64,000 nucleotides of DNA from Labilibacter sediminis (GTDB taxonomy: Bacteria; Bacteroidota; Bacteroidia; Bacteroidales; Marinilabiliaceae): NCBI RefSeq assembly GCF_005877885.1, contig NZ_VCHY01000002.1, positions 62,001 to 126,000 on the forward strand, in the 5' to 3' direction. The stretch's first letter is position 1. Every line of letters starts with the position of its first letter. The notes beneath the pieces were generated by a model, which saw only the letters and a list, made by a program, of their open reading frames with translations, made no database searches and was not told the DNA's origin. Positions 55,227-64,000 of this stretch are shown here, piece by piece. The position numbers and the translations under genes are program-made.

Positions 55227-55832
55227 TTATTTAGAATACAATTCAACGATCAATTGTTCTTTAATATTTTCAGGAATATCTTCTCTTGTTGGTACATTAA
55301 GGAATTTACCAACCTTAGAGTCATTATCAAACTCTAACCATGAAAAGCTATGCACTGAAGATGCTGCCAAAGAATTAGTAATCGCTTCAAGTGATTTAGA
55401 CTTTTCGCGTACACCAATAATTTGATCTGCTTTTACTGAGTATGATGGAATATTTACAATTTTTCCATCCACAGTTATATGCTTATGAGATACAAGCTGA
55501 CGTGCGGCAGCTCTTGTAGGAGCGATACCTAAACGAAATACTACGTTATCTAAGCGAGACTCTAATAACCCAAGTAATACCTCACCAGTAATACCTTTAG
55601 CACGTGATGCCTTTTTAAACAGGTTACTAAATTGCTTTTCTAATACACCGTAAGTATATTTAGCTTTTTGCTTTTCTTTTAACTGAAGACCATATTCTGA
55701 GGTCTTTCTTCTACGATTGTTCCCGTGTTGTCCGGGAGGATAATTTTTTCTTTCGAAGCTTTTATCCGAACCATATATTGCCTCTCCGAATTTACGGGCA
55801 ATTTTAGTTTTTGGTCCAATGTATCTAGCCAT
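55227..55832 (-). CDS. rpsD: 30S ribosomal protein S4
   Basis: 201 residues; a primary 16S rRNA binder starting 30S assembly. [21 protein letters not shown], the basic [14 protein letters not shown] stretch and the S4 RNA-binding domain ([35 protein letters not shown]) are typical. There is no N-terminal zinc cluster, so it is the Zn-free form. A 141-bp gap to rpsK contains repeat-like sequence. Confidence 0.97.
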   Translation of the reverse strand: MARYIGPKTKIARKFGEAIYGSDKSFERKNYPPGQHGNNRRRKTSEYGLQLKEKQKAKYTYGVLEKQFSNLFKKASRAKGITGEVLLGLLESRLDNVVFRLGIAPTRAAARQLVSHKHITVDGKIVNIPSYSVKADQIIGVREKSKSLEAITNSLAASSVHSFSWLEFDNDSKVGKFLNVPTREDIPENIKEQLIVELYSK

Positions 55833-55973
55833 TCTTCTAAATTTTTGTTTTTAAATTTTTGTTTTCAAATTATGAATATGAAGGCCGCGTGATTATAGAG
55901 AGGAGGTTCTATATATAATCATTCATAATTCAAAATCCAAAAGCTCAATTTATGGTTAATAACTAGTAAATAA
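55833..55973. repeat. rpsD-rpsK spacer with inverted repeats
   Basis: The only long gap inside the ribosomal operon (141 bp). AAATTATGAAT (about 55867-55877) and its near-complement ATTCATAATT (55921-55930) bracket an inner perfect pair, TGATTATA and TATAATCA. A tandem 14-mer (TAAATTTTTGTTTT, twice) sits next to the rpsD start. The layout resembles the heptad-arm elements near kdnB and pflB and may be the same kind of insertion, or an S4 autoregulatory leader. Confidence 0.45.
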
Positions 55974-56363
55974 TTATACTCTACGTCTTTTGGGAGGACG
56001 ACATCCATTATGAGGCATTGGAGTAATATCTACAATTTCTGTTACTTCAATTCCACTAGAATGAAGTGAACGGATAGCAGACTCACGACCGTTACCTGGT
56101 CCTTTTACATATACTTTCACTTTTCTTAATCCAAGATCAAATGCTACTTTAGCACAATCACTTGCAGCAGTTTGAGCAGCATAAGGAGTATTCTTTTTAG
56201 AACCTCTAAAACCCATTTTACCTGCGCTTGACCATGAAATAACCTGACCATTTTTATTGGTCAAAGAGATAATGATATTATTGAAAGATGAGTGAATATG
56301 CGCTTCTCCCTGAGCCTCAACTTTTACGACTCTTTTCTTTTGACTAGCTGTCTTCTTTGCCAT
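55974..56363 (-). CDS. rpsK: 30S ribosomal protein S11
   Basis: 129 residues; an S11 platform protein binding the 16S 690 and 790 loops. Signatures are [44 protein letters not shown] and the C-terminal [17 protein letters not shown]. It is 10 bases after rpsM. Confidence 0.98.
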   Translation of the reverse strand: MAKKTASQKKRVVKVEAQGEAHIHSSFNNIIISLTNKNGQVISWSSAGKMGFRGSKKNTPYAAQTAASDCAKVAFDLGLRKVKVYVKGPGNGRESAIRSLHSSGIEVTEIVDITPMPHNGCRPPKRRRV

Positions 56364-56373
56364 ATCTCAATTA

Positions 56374-56751
56374 TTATTTAGTCGCCTTTTTCTTGTTAGC
56401 AACAGTTTTCTTTTTACCCTTACGTGTACGAGCGTTGTTTTTCGTTTTTTGACCACGTAATGGTAAGCCAATACGATGACGAATCCCACGGTAACAACCG
56501 ATATCCATCAAACGCTTAATGTTTAGCTGAATTTCAGAACGAAGTTCTCCTTCGATTTTGAATTGTTCAGCAATTACTTCACGAACTTTAGATGTTTGTT
56601 CGTCAGTCCATTCGCTAACTTTTAAGTTAACATCAACCCCAGCATTACCAAGGATTTTCTGAGCACTGGTACGCCCAATTCCGTAAATATAAGTTAACGA
56701 TACCTCACCTCTCTTATTAGTAGGTATATCAACTCCAGCGATTCTTGCCAT
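56374..56751 (-). CDS. rpsM: 30S ribosomal protein S13
   Basis: 125 residues; the head protein contacting tRNA and L5. [34 protein letters not shown] and [37 protein letters not shown] are standard. It is 11 bases after rpmJ in the operon. Confidence 0.98.
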   Translation of the reverse strand: MARIAGVDIPTNKRGEVSLTYIYGIGRTSAQKILGNAGVDVNLKVSEWTDEQTSKVREVIAEQFKIEGELRSEIQLNIKRLMDIGCYRGIRHRIGLPLRGQKTKNNARTRKGKKKTVANKKKATK

Positions 56752-56762
56752 AATATTAATCT

Positions 56763-56879
56763 TTATCCTTGACGTTGTTTAAACTTGGGATTCTTCTTGT
56801 TAATCACGTATAAGCGCCCTTTGCGTTTTACAATTTTGCAGTCGGCACTTCTCTTCTTAACAGATGCTCTAACCTTCAT
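56763..56879 (-). CDS. rpmJ: 50S ribosomal protein L36
   Basis: A 38-residue frame from ATG 56879 to TAA 56763: [19 protein letters not shown] and on to ...NPKFKQRQG. The four zinc-ligand positions of L36 are partly changed: Cys14 is kept, but the second Cys position is Val and the third reads Asn, so this is likely a Zn-independent L36. It fits its usual place between infA and rpsM. Confidence 0.93.
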   Translation of the reverse strand: MKVRASVKKRSADCKIVKRKGRLYVINKKNPKFKQRQG

Positions 56880-56891
56880 TTTATTATAGAA

Positions 56892-57113
56892 TTAATTTTT
56901 ATATCTATAAGAAATTCTACCTTTTGTAAGGTCATATGGAGACATCTCCACCTTTACCTTATCTCCTGGTAGGATCTTAATATAGTGCATTCTCATTTTA
57001 CCCGAGATATGCGCTGTAATAACATGCCCGTTTTCCAATTCCACTCTAAACATGGCATTAGAAAGGGCTTCTATTATCGTTCCGTCTTGTTCTATTGAGG
57101 CTTGTTTAGCCAT
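56892..57113 (-). CDS. infA: Translation initiation factor IF-1
   Basis: 73 residues; an OB-fold protein that occupies the A site during initiation. [70 protein letters not shown] is a complete IF-1. It lies between map and rpmJ. Confidence 0.98.
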   Translation of the reverse strand: MAKQASIEQDGTIIEALSNAMFRVELENGHVITAHISGKMRMHYIKILPGDKVKVEMSPYDLTKGRISYRYKN

Positions 57114-57129
57114 ATCTTATATCTTTTTT

Positions 57130-57915
57130 TTAATTTTCAGACTGCAAAGGTAACACTTCTTCTACAAATTTAAAACTAGAAAGTATATCTGCTTCATTTT
57201 TTCTTATCGCAACAGAGTGCTCAAAGTGAGCAGATACCTTTTTATCGATGGTTCTAATGGTCCATCCATCACTTTCCTGAACAATGTTTCTTTTCCCTAA
57301 ATTAATCATTGGTTCAATGGCAAGTACCATTCCTGGCTTTAACAAAGTACCATTTCCTCTTCGACCATAATTAGGAACTTCGGGTGCCTCATGTAAGTTT
57401 TTACCAACTCCATGGCCAACCATTTCACGTACAACAGAATATCCTTTAGCCTCGCAATGATTTTGAATCGCAAAACCAATATCGCCTAACCTGTTACCTG
57501 CAACAGCTTTTTCAATGCCTTTATAAAGGGATTCTTTGGTTGTTTTTAACAAATCATTGATTTCTTGCGCAACCGCGCCCACACCGAATGTATAGGCTGA
57601 ATCTCCATGAAAGCCATTTAAAATAACTCCACAATCAACAGAAACAATATCACCATCCTGAAGAGGCTTATTGTTTGGAATTCCGTGAACTACCTGTTCA
57701 TTAACAGAAGTACATAGAGTATTGGGAAATCCCTGGTAATTTAAAAAACCAGGAATTCCTCCATTATCTCTAATATATTCTTCAGCGATTTTATCTAATT
57801 CTAAAGTAGTTACCCCCGGTTTGATTATTTTGGCAATCTCTCCAAGAGTTTTTGCTACTATAGTGTTACTTTCTCTAAGTAACTCAATCTCCTCGTCTGT
57901 TTTAAGATATATCAT
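57130..57915 (-). CDS. map: Methionine aminopeptidase, type I
   Basis: A 261-residue enzyme removing initiator Met. Metal ligands are Asp94 and Asp105 (SVDCGVILNGFHGDS), His in MVGHGVGKNLHEAP, and Glu in LAIEPMINLG and HFEHSVAI. The substrate His is in VVHGIPN. It follows secY by 21 bases, the usual order in this phylum. Confidence 0.97.
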   Translation of the reverse strand: MIYLKTDEEIELLRESNTIVAKTLGEIAKIIKPGVTTLELDKIAEEYIRDNGGIPGFLNYQGFPNTLCTSVNEQVVHGIPNNKPLQDGDIVSVDCGVILNGFHGDSAYTFGVGAVAQEINDLLKTTKESLYKGIEKAVAGNRLGDIGFAIQNHCEAKGYSVVREMVGHGVGKNLHEAPEVPNYGRRGNGTLLKPGMVLAIEPMINLGKRNIVQESDGWTIRTIDKKVSAHFEHSVAIRKNEADILSSFKFVEEVLPLQSEN

Positions 57916-57936
57916 TATTGCGAACGACTTCTCTTA

Positions 57937-59262
57937 TTAGTAAACTGCCGGTCCACCGCCAGTTCTGCCTTTAATTCTACCTGACTTCATTAATCCATCA
58001 TAGTGTCTCATCAACAGATGACTTTCTATTTGTTGAAGCGTATCTAATACAACTCCTACAAGGATTAAAAGCGATGTTCCACCATAAAACTGAGCAAACA
58101 TACGATCTACACCTGCTAACATGGCAAATGCCGGTAAAATAGCTACCAATGCTAAAAATACAGATCCCGGTAATGTAATTTTAGACATTACAGAATCCAA
58201 AAACTCAACAGTTTTTTTACCCGGCTTAATACCTGGAATAAATCCACCGTTACGCTTCATATCTTCAGCCATCTGCGTTGGATTAATAGTGATTGCAGTA
58301 TAAAAATACGTAAACGCAATAATTAATAAGGCAAAAACTAAATTATATACCCAACCTGTTATGTCGGCAAACATAGAAGCAATTCCTGTTGTTGTTTCGC
58401 TCTCTGCAAAACCTACCAAGGTAATTGGCACAAACATAATTGCCTGGGCAAAAATGATCGGCATAACTCCGGCAGCATTTACCTTTAACGGTATATACTG
58501 ACGAACTCCACCATATTGTTTGTTTCCTACAATACGCTTCGCATATTGAACAGGAATACGGCGAGTACCTTGAACCAATAATATTGTTCCTGCAAAAACA
58601 AAGAACAAAATAACGATCTCAATTAACAACATTACAGGACCACCAGACTCATTAAAACGTGATACACCTTCTGCAAATGCAGCAAATGGTAAACGGGCTA
58701 TAATACCAATCATAATGATTAGAGAAATTCCATTTCCGATACCCTTTTCTGTAATTCTTTCACCTAACCACATAACAAACATTGTACCTGCTGTTAAAAT
58801 GATGATCGATGTTAATTTAAACATAAATCCTGGTGAAGAAATAGCTACTTCAGGAAGGTTCGCTAAATAAGCTGGTGCTTGAAACAATAATATGATCACT
58901 GTAAGATATCTGGTAATCTGATTTATCTTACGTCTACCACTTTCGCCTTCACGCTGTAGTCTTTGAAAATAAGGAACAGCGATTCCTAAAAGTTGAATTA
59001 CAATAGATGCAGATATATAAGGCATAATACCAAGTCCAAAGACGGATGCATTAGAGAATGCACCTCCTGAGAACATATCTAACAGTCCCAAAACTCCATC
59101 AGAGGTTTGGCTTTTTAATGCACTTAATTGAGTAGGATCAATTCCCGGCAATACAATATATGAACCTAAACGGTAAATTAATACCAATCCAATAGTTGTA
59201 AGAATACGAGATTTAAGATCCTCAATCTTCCAGATGTTGCGAATTGTTTCGATCAGTTTCAT
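57937..59262 (-). CDS. secY: Preprotein translocase subunit SecY
   Basis: 441 residues and ten transmembrane helices; the protein-conducting channel of the Sec system. SALKSQTSDGVLGLLDMFSGGAFSNASVFGLGIMPYISASIVIQLL (plug/helix 2 region), GERITEKGIGNGISLIIMIGI, and a C-terminal cytosolic tail (SHLLMRHYDGLMKSGRIKGR) are typical. It lies 5 bases after rplO in the spc operon. Confidence 0.97.
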   Translation of the reverse strand: MKLIETIRNIWKIEDLKSRILTTIGLVLIYRLGSYIVLPGIDPTQLSALKSQTSDGVLGLLDMFSGGAFSNASVFGLGIMPYISASIVIQLLGIAVPYFQRLQREGESGRRKINQITRYLTVIILLFQAPAYLANLPEVAISSPGFMFKLTSIIILTAGTMFVMWLGERITEKGIGNGISLIIMIGIIARLPFAAFAEGVSRFNESGGPVMLLIEIVILFFVFAGTILLVQGTRRIPVQYAKRIVGNKQYGGVRQYIPLKVNAAGVMPIIFAQAIMFVPITLVGFAESETTTGIASMFADITGWVYNLVFALLIIAFTYFYTAITINPTQMAEDMKRNGGFIPGIKPGKKTVEFLDSVMSKITLPGSVFLALVAILPAFAMLAGVDRMFAQFYGGTSLLILVGVVLDTLQQIESHLLMRHYDGLMKSGRIKGRTGGGPAVY

Positions 59263-59267
59263 TGAGT

Positions 59268-59714
59268 TTACAGTTTTACAACAGTACCTTGAGCTGCTTC
59301 AATAGCACTCACTGCTGATTTAGAAAAGGCATGAGCTTTTACTTCAATTTTGGCAGTAATATTACCATTACCAAGTATTTTCACCCGGTCATTCTTACTT
59401 ATAAATCCAGCTTCGTATAATGTTTCAACATCAATTACAGTAAGGTTCTTTTTTTCGGCAAGCAATTGTAATACATCAATATTAATCGCCTTATACTCTA
59501 CACGATTAATATTTTTGAAACCGAACTTAGGAACACGTCTCTGTAATGGCATTTGACCACCTTCGAAACCAATTTTCTTAGAATAACCAGATCTGGACTT
59601 GGCTCCTTTGTGACCGCGAGTAGAAGTACCCCCACGACCGGATCCCTGTCCTCGACCAATTCTTTTTCTTGTTTTGGTCGAACCTTCTGCAGGTTTTAAA
59701 TTACTTAAGTCCAT
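59268..59714 (-). CDS. rplO: 50S ribosomal protein L15
   Basis: 148 residues. Basic glycine-rich N-terminus (RKRIGRGQGSGRGGTSTRGHKGAKSRSGY) followed by GFEGGQMPLQRRVPKFGF, the L15 hallmarks, and the C-terminal globular domain. A 27-base gap separates it from rpmD. Confidence 0.97.
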   Translation of the reverse strand: MDLSNLKPAEGSTKTRKRIGRGQGSGRGGTSTRGHKGAKSRSGYSKKIGFEGGQMPLQRRVPKFGFKNINRVEYKAINIDVLQLLAEKKNLTVIDVETLYEAGFISKNDRVKILGNGNITAKIEVKAHAFSKSAVSAIEAAQGTVVKL

Positions 59715-59741
59715 ATCTAATTTTACTTAATTCGTTAAAAA

Positions 59742-59918
59742 CTATTTTTCTACACTAACAAGGTGTTTCACCTTTTCAACCATACCAAGAATTTGAGGCG
59801 TAGCCTCAAATTCTTTAGTTGCATTTATTTTTGTTAGCCCAAGAGCTGCCAAAGTTTTCTTTTGACGTTCGGTGGAACCGATTTTGCTCTTTACTTGAGT
59901 TACTTTTATTTTAGCCAT
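59742..59918 (-). CDS. rpmD: 50S ribosomal protein L30
   Basis: A 58-residue frame from ATG 59918 to TAG 59742: MAKIKVTQVKSKIGSTERQK, then KTLAALGLTKINATKEFEA and on to VKHLVSVEK. It matches L30 (IGSTERQKKTLAALGL) and lies between rpsE and rplO, as expected. Confidence 0.95.
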   Translation of the reverse strand: MAKIKVTQVKSKIGSTERQKKTLAALGLTKINATKEFEATPQILGMVEKVKHLVSVEK

Positions 59919-59929
59919 TTTTGCTATAC

Positions 59930-60448
59930 TTATCCGTTAAATACTTTGTCTAACGTAACGCCTCTTTGTTGAGCTACTGTTTTAGCATCTCTTAATTCTT
60001 TAAGAGCCTCAATAGTAGCTTTCACAAGGTTGTGTGGGTTAGATGATCCTTTTGACTTAGCCAAAACGTCAGTTACACCAACACTCTCCAGTACAGCACG
60101 CATCGCACCACCGGCTTTAACCCCGGTACCATGTGAAGCTGGTTTCATGAAAACGCTAGCGCCACCAAATTTGCAATACTGCTCATGAGGAATTGTTCCG
60201 TTTAGTACAGGAACTTTTACTAGATTTTTCTTAGCTGCTTCAACACCTTTAGCAATTGCTGTAGTTACTTCGTTAGCTTTACCTAAACCCCAACCTACAA
60301 CGCCGTTCTCATTTCCAACAACAACTATAGCCGAAAAACTAAAAGTTCTACCACCCTTAGTAACCTTAGTTACACGGTTGATGGCAACTAACCTATCTTT
60401 TAAATCAAGGTCGTTATTACTTCTTACTTTTTGATTATCTCCTGCCAT
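59930..60448 (-). CDS. rpsE: 30S ribosomal protein S5
   Basis: 172 residues. Double-stranded RNA-binding N-terminal domain ([50 protein letters not shown]) and C-terminal domain ([43 protein letters not shown]). It lies near the mRNA entry tunnel. Confidence 0.98.
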   Translation of the reverse strand: MAGDNQKVRSNNDLDLKDRLVAINRVTKVTKGGRTFSFSAIVVVGNENGVVGWGLGKANEVTTAIAKGVEAAKKNLVKVPVLNGTIPHEQYCKFGGASVFMKPASHGTGVKAGGAMRAVLESVGVTDVLAKSKGSSNPHNLVKATIEALKELRDAKTVAQQRGVTLDKVFNG

Positions 60449-60453
60449 TGTAA

Positions 60454-60810
60454 TTAAAATTTAAGGCCTGCTTCACGTGCAGCATCGGCTAATTGTTTAA
60501 CTCTACCATGATATAAATAACCATTACGGTCAAAAACCACAGTTTCTATACCAGCACTCTTTGCTTTTTCAGCAATTAAAGCACCTACTTTAGCAGCTTG
60601 CTCTCCTTTAGTTCCCTTAGCAGAGGCAATATCTTTCTCAAGAGAAGATGCAGCAATAAGCGTCTTTCCAGTGATGTCATCTACAACTTGAACAGCAATT
60701 TGTTTGTTGCTTCTAAAAACCGACATTCTGGGCTTCTCTGTAGTACCCGAAATCTTACCTCGGATATTTCTCTTTATTCTTTGTCTTCTTTCTAATTTAG
60801 AAAAAGCCAT
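60454..60810 (-). CDS. rplR: 50S ribosomal protein L18
   Basis: 118 residues; binds 5S rRNA with L5 and L25. [41 protein letters not shown] and [26 protein letters not shown] are standard. It lies 5 bases after rplF... rpsE junction spacing is 5 bases. Confidence 0.97.
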   Translation of the reverse strand: MAFSKLERRQRIKRNIRGKISGTTEKPRMSVFRSNKQIAVQVVDDITGKTLIAASSLEKDIASAKGTKGEQAAKVGALIAEKAKSAGIETVVFDRNGYLYHGRVKQLADAAREAGLKF

Positions 60811-60829
60811 AATTTAATTTTTAATCAGA

Positions 60830-61381
60830 TTAAACTTTTGCAGATTTACCAGCTTTACGTCTGATTTGTTCTCCAACAAACTTAACACCTTTACCTTTAT
60901 ATGGCTCAGGCTTACGAAGTGAGCGGATCTTAGCACAAACCTGACCTAGCAATTGTTTGTCTGCAGATTCTAACGTAATAATCGGATTACTCTTTCTGTC
61001 GGTTACAGCGTCAACTTTAATTTCTGCCGGTAACTGTATATGTATTGGGTGAGAGTATCCTAATGCTAATTCAAGAATTTGACCTTGGTTAGTAGCTCTA
61101 TAACCTACACCTACTAACTCAAGTTTCTTAACATAGCCTTTAGAAACTCCTTCAACCATATTATTGATTAATGAACGATATAAACCGTGCTGAGAGCGGT
61201 GTTCTTTTGACTCTGAAGGTCTTTTAACCTCAACTATAGAGCCATTCACCTCAACAATCATTTCAGGATTTACTTCTTGCGTAAGTTCTCCTTTTGCGCC
61301 TTTAACGGTAACTACACTGTCTTTAACTGTTACGGTAACGCCGGCTGGTATTGTGATGGGTTGTTTTCCTATCCTAGACAT
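60830..61381 (-). CDS. rplF: 50S ribosomal protein L6
   Basis: 183 residues, two L6 repeats. MSRIGKQPITIPAGVTVTVKDSVVTVKGAKGELT opens it and PEPYKGKGVKFVGEQIRRKAGKS closes it. It sits near the L7/L12 stalk base. Confidence 0.98.
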   Translation of the reverse strand: MSRIGKQPITIPAGVTVTVKDSVVTVKGAKGELTQEVNPEMIVEVNGSIVEVKRPSESKEHRSQHGLYRSLINNMVEGVSKGYVKKLELVGVGYRATNQGQILELALGYSHPIHIQLPAEIKVDAVTDRKSNPIITLESADKQLLGQVCAKIRSLRKPEPYKGKGVKFVGEQIRRKAGKSAKV

Positions 61382-61396
61382 AATACTTTTCCTTTA

Positions 61397-61792
61397 TTAA
61401 TATACGTAACATAAAACTTCACCACCTACTTGCGCTTGTTTAGCTTCCTTATCGGTCATAACACCTTTAGAAGTAGACATGATGGCGATTCCTAAACCGT
61501 TTAATACTCTTGGAATACCCTTGTGTCCCGCATATTTACGAAGACCTGGTGTACTTACACGTTGAAGCTTTTTAATTGCAGCAACTTTAGTTTCTGCATC
61601 GTACTTTAACGCAATTTTGATAATTCCTTGCTTGTTGTCATCAATAAACTTAAAGTTAAGAATATAACCTTTGTCATAAAGAACCTTGGTCATTTCCTTT
61701 TTTAAGTTCGATGCAGGAATTTCCACAACTTTGTGTTTTGCCATAATGGCATTTCTGATTCTAGTCAGAAAATCTGCTATTGGATCTGTCAT
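61397..61792 (-). CDS. rpsH: 30S ribosomal protein S8
   Basis: 131 residues; a central-domain assembly protein. MTDPIADFLTRIRNAIMAKHKVVEIPASNLKKEM, and LRKYAGHKGIPRVLNGLGIAIMSTSKGVMTDKEAKQAQVGGEVLCYVY, are complete. In E. coli, S8 represses the spc operon; that control may or may not apply here. Confidence 0.98.
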   Translation of the reverse strand: MTDPIADFLTRIRNAIMAKHKVVEIPASNLKKEMTKVLYDKGYILNFKFIDDNKQGIIKIALKYDAETKVAAIKKLQRVSTPGLRKYAGHKGIPRVLNGLGIAIMSTSKGVMTDKEAKQAQVGGEVLCYVY

Positions 61793-61855
61793 TTTAAAAT
61801 AAGTTTAAATTAATCCCGAAATCGAGACAATATTTATACTTGAAACCTAATTTTT

Positions 61856-62125
61856 CTACCAACTGGCTTTTTTTACTCCAGGGATTAAACCTGCAGCAGC
61901 CATTTCGCGGAATTGAATTCTACTAAGACCAAACTGTCTCATGTAACCTTTTGGGCGACCTGTAATTTTACAACGGTTGTGCATACGTACAGGAGAAGCA
62001 TTTTTAGGCAATTTCTGCAATGCTTCATAATCTCCAGCTTCTTTCAATGCCGCTCTTTTTTCAGCGTATTTGGCAACAAGCTTGGCTCGTTTTACTTCAC
62101 GAGCCTTCATTGATTCCTTGGCCAT
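61856..62125 (-). CDS. rpsN: 30S ribosomal protein S14 (zinc-free form)
   Basis: 89 residues. [69 protein letters not shown] matches the longer C-minus S14 that lacks the zinc ribbon. It is placed 2 bases after rplE. Confidence 0.97.
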   Translation of the reverse strand: MAKESMKAREVKRAKLVAKYAEKRAALKEAGDYEALQKLPKNASPVRMHNRCKITGRPKGYMRQFGLSRIQFREMAAAGLIPGVKKASW

Positions 62126-62127
62126 AT

Positions 62128-62685
62128 CTAACTCTTTTTTGTGTTTTTAAATGGTAAACCAAAAGCTTTTAATAAAGCAAAAGCTTCCTCATCGGTATTT
62201 CCAGAGGTCACAAAGGTAATATTCATACCCAAAATCTTACTAACTTCGTCAATATTTATTTCAGGAAAAATAATTTGCTCCTCAATACCCAGGGTATAGT
62301 TCCCACGTCCATCAAGCTTGCTGTTGATTCCTTTAAAGTCGCGAATCCTTGGTAAAGAAACACGAATTAATCTTTCAAGGAACTCAAACATGTTGTCTTT
62401 TCTTAAAGTTACTCTAACTCCAATAGGCATTTTTTTACGCAACTTGAAGTTAGAAACATCCTTTTTAGATAAAGTGGCAACAGCTTTTTGACCTGTGATA
62501 GCGGTAAGCTCTTTGATTGCAATATCAACCATTTTTTTATCGGCCACAGCTTGACCGATACCTTGGTTAATAACAATTTTCTCTAATTTAGGAACTTGCA
62601 TTACAGTTTTGTATTCAAATTCCTTCATCAATGCAGGAACTACTTGTTCCTTGTACATTGTTTTTAAACTAGGTGTATAGCTCAT
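62128..62685 (-). CDS. rplE: 50S ribosomal protein L5
   Basis: 185 residues; binds 5S rRNA and the P-site t[50 protein letters not shown] and [33 protein letters not shown] are standard. The start overlaps the rplX stop by 1 base. Confidence 0.98.
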   Translation of the reverse strand: MSYTPSLKTMYKEQVVPALMKEFEYKTVMQVPKLEKIVINQGIGQAVADKKMVDIAIKELTAITGQKAVATLSKKDVSNFKLRKKMPIGVRVTLRKDNMFEFLERLIRVSLPRIRDFKGINSKLDGRGNYTLGIEEQIIFPEINIDEVSKILGMNITFVTSGNTDEEAFALLKAFGLPFKNTKKS

Positions 62686-63005
62686 TACTTGATCTCCTCC
62701 CCTGATTTTTTAGCAAACCTTACCAATTTACCTTCATCATTAGCTTGTCTACCGATACGGGTAGACACACCTGTTGAAGGATCTTTAAGGTTTAAGTTAG
62801 AGATGTGGATAGGAGCCTCTTGCTTAACAATTCCCCCTTGCGGGTTATCAGCGTTTGGCTTAGCATGCTTTGAAACCATGTTAATTCCTTCCACGATAGC
62901 TCTATTCTTACTTTTAAGAATTTCAAGAACTTTACCTTCTTGTCCTTTATATTCACCGGCATTTACAATTACTGTATCGCCTTTTTTAATATGTAATTTT
63001 CCCAT
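62685..63005 (-). CDS. rplX: 50S ribosomal protein L24
   Basis: 106 residues; an assembly initiator. [27 protein letters not shown] is the KOW motif at the N-terminus, then [15 protein letters not shown] and [19 protein letters not shown]. Overlaps rplE by 1 base; 19 bases after rplN. Confidence 0.97.
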   Translation of the reverse strand: MGKLHIKKGDTVIVNAGEYKGQEGKVLEILKSKNRAIVEGINMVSKHAKPNADNPQGGIVKQEAPIHISNLNLKDPSTGVSTRIGRQANDEGKLVRFAKKSGEEIK

Positions 63006-63024
63006 TGCTATCTTTTATTAAAAT

Positions 63025-63390
63025 TTATAGCACCTCAGGAGCCAATGAAACTACTTTCATGTAACCATCACGTAACTCTCTGGCAACAGGGCCAAAGATA
63101 CGAGTACCACGCATTTCACCTGCTTGGTTTAACAGCACACATGCATTTTCATCGAAACGGATGTAAGAACCGTCAGCTCTTCTGATCTCTTTTTTTGTAC
63201 GAACAACTACTGCTGTGGTAACGGTTCCTTTCTTCATATCAGTAGAAGGAAGGGAACTTTTCACAGTTACAACGATACGGTCACCAATGGTGGCGTATCT
63301 CTTTTTAGTACCACCAAGTACTCTGATGCAGAGTACTTCTTTGGCACCACTATTATCGGCTACAGCCAATCTGGATTCTTGTTGTATCAT
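63025..63390 (-). CDS. rplN: 50S ribosomal protein L14
   Basis: 121 residues. [44 protein letters not shown] and [28 protein letters not shown] are standard L14. Forms the 30S bridge and silencing-factor (RsfS) site. It is 2 bases after rpsQ. Confidence 0.98.
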   Translation of the reverse strand: MIQQESRLAVADNSGAKEVLCIRVLGGTKKRYATIGDRIVVTVKSSLPSTDMKKGTVTTAVVVRTKKEIRRADGSYIRFDENACVLLNQAGEMRGTRIFGPVARELRDGYMKVVSLAPEVL

Positions 63391-63392
63391 GT

Positions 63393-63650
63393 TTACTTAG
63401 CTCTTTCGATAATTTCTACAAATCTCCAACGTTTCGTTTTACTCAACGGACGAGTTTCCATAATTTTTACGGTATCCCCTGCGTTGCAAGTGTTGTCTTC
63501 GTCATGTGCGTGAAACTTTTTAGTTTTCTTCACGAACTTTCCGTAGATAGGGTGCTTTTCACGGATTTCTACTGCTACAACAATAGACTTGTCCATTTTA
63601 TCGCTTGCCACAACACCGATACGTTCTTTTCTTAAGTTTCTTTTTTCCAT
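63393..63650 (-). CDS. rpsQ: 30S ribosomal protein S17
   Basis: 85 residues. [73 protein letters not shown] is a complete S17 OB fold. It follows rpmC by 7 bases. Confidence 0.98.
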   Translation of the reverse strand: MEKRNLRKERIGVVASDKMDKSIVVAVEIREKHPIYGKFVKKTKKFHAHDEDNTCNAGDTVKIMETRPLSKTKRWRFVEIIERAK

Positions 63651-63657
63651 TACTTAA

Positions 63658-63855
63658 CTATTTTTCGGTTAATTGCTTTTGACGCAAAATAGTTTGCAAT
63701 CTGGCAACATTTCTACGTAAGTCTCTTATCTGCAAAGGATTTTCCAATGGAGATATGCTATGATTGAGTTCTAAACGAACAAGTTCAGCACTTTCGGTCT
63801 CAATCTTCTCGATGATCTCATTGATCGCCATTTCTTTAATTTCCGAAGTCTTCAT
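63658..63855 (-). CDS. rpmC: 50S ribosomal protein L29
   Basis: 65 residues, a two-helix protein near the tunnel exit. MKTSEIKEMAINEIIEKIETESAELVRLELNHSISPLENPLQIRDLRRNVARLQTILRQKQ matches L29. It starts 2 bases after the rplP stop. Confidence 0.97.
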   Translation of the reverse strand: MKTSEIKEMAINEIIEKIETESAELVRLELNHSISPLENPLQIRDLRRNVARLQTILRQKQLTEK

Positions 63856-63857
63856 CC

Positions 63858-64000
63858 TTATACATTTTGAGATTCAACATAGTCGCGTCTTACAACGAAT
63901 TTAGTAGTAACAGGCAATTTTTGAGCCGCTAAGCGCAAAGCTTCTTTTGCTGTTTCATATGGTACTCCATCACACTCAATAATGATTCTTCCTGGAGTAA
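63858..64000 (-). CDS. rplP: 50S ribosomal protein L16, C-terminal part (start off window)
   Basis: The last 46 codons of L16: [20 protein letters not shown], then [20 protein letters not shown], with the stop at 63858-63860. The remainder lies beyond base 64000. The LPVTTKFV sequence is the standard L16 C-terminal signature, and the place next to rpmC confirms it. Confidence 0.95.
   Translation of the reverse strand, partial: TPGRIIIECDGVPYETAKEALRLAAQKLPVTTKFVVRRDYVESQNV

Overview
The window is AT-rich DNA from a member of the Bacteroidota, most likely class Bacteroidia and possibly a marine or fermentative group such as Marinilabiliales (the order is inference). The phylum call rests on: a C-terminal type IX secretion (T9SS) sorting domain at 8092-10923; TAnnTTTG promoter -7 boxes and no Shine-Dalgarno usage; the S10/spc/alpha ribosomal operon order with map, infA and rpmJ; a reg_prop beta-propeller sensor; and abundant SusC/D-era style secreted proteins with short Gln-ended signal peptides. 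The lifestyle looks facultatively anaerobic: an A2-type caa3 oxidase operon sits in the same window as pyruvate formate-lyase, its activase, a formate channel and a D-lactate-dehydrogenase-like flavoprotein.

Layout. 1-7425 (minus) is the N-terminal part (2475 codons) of a giant secreted surface protein that runs off the left edge. It is divergent from a T9SS-exported GH144-like beta-glucanase (8092-10923). 11229-16291 (plus) holds a DEAD-box helicase, a small membrane-anchored unknown and a GH63/MGH1-like glucosidase. 16543-26783 (minus) holds an M81 (MlrC-like) lipoprotein, a VOC protein, a secreted transglutaminase-fold protein and the sco-ctaD-ctaE-cox4-ctaC-ctaB operon. 27284-27600 is a frameshifted cupin gene, followed by a 51-codon basic protein and hrpB on the minus strand.

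30799-36814 (plus) is a coherent lipopolysaccharide inner-core cluster: kdsA, an unusual transaldolase-CBS fusion, a KdnA-like aminotransferase, a KdnB-like Fe alcohol dehydrogenase, kdsB and a KdsC-like phosphatase. It reads as a pathway for 8-amino-Kdo (Kdo8N) in which the SIS isomerase domain of KdsD has been swapped for a fructose-6-phosphate-aldolase-like domain carrying KdsD-type CBS domains. 37034-41731 is a small unknown followed by pflB-pflA-focA. 41949-47006 has two outer-membrane-type unknowns and the lactate-dehydrogenase-like protein. 47017-64000 (minus) has a beta-propeller/SpoIIE phosphatase, a mitochondrial-type citrate synthase, enolase, and the ribosomal operon from rplQ back to a partial rplP.

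The least ordinary material is intergenic. (i) A 21-bp-period array of GGAGGA cores lies at 21369-21540. (ii) Two ~170-nt hairpin elements (16368-16536 and 51992-52161) keep the same ends and apical core while their stem arms differ but stay self-complementary. (iii) Degenerate 7-nt-period repeats abut start or stop codons throughout the Kdo8N and pfl clusters. These, with the transaldolase-CBS fusion, are the best candidates for something undescribed.
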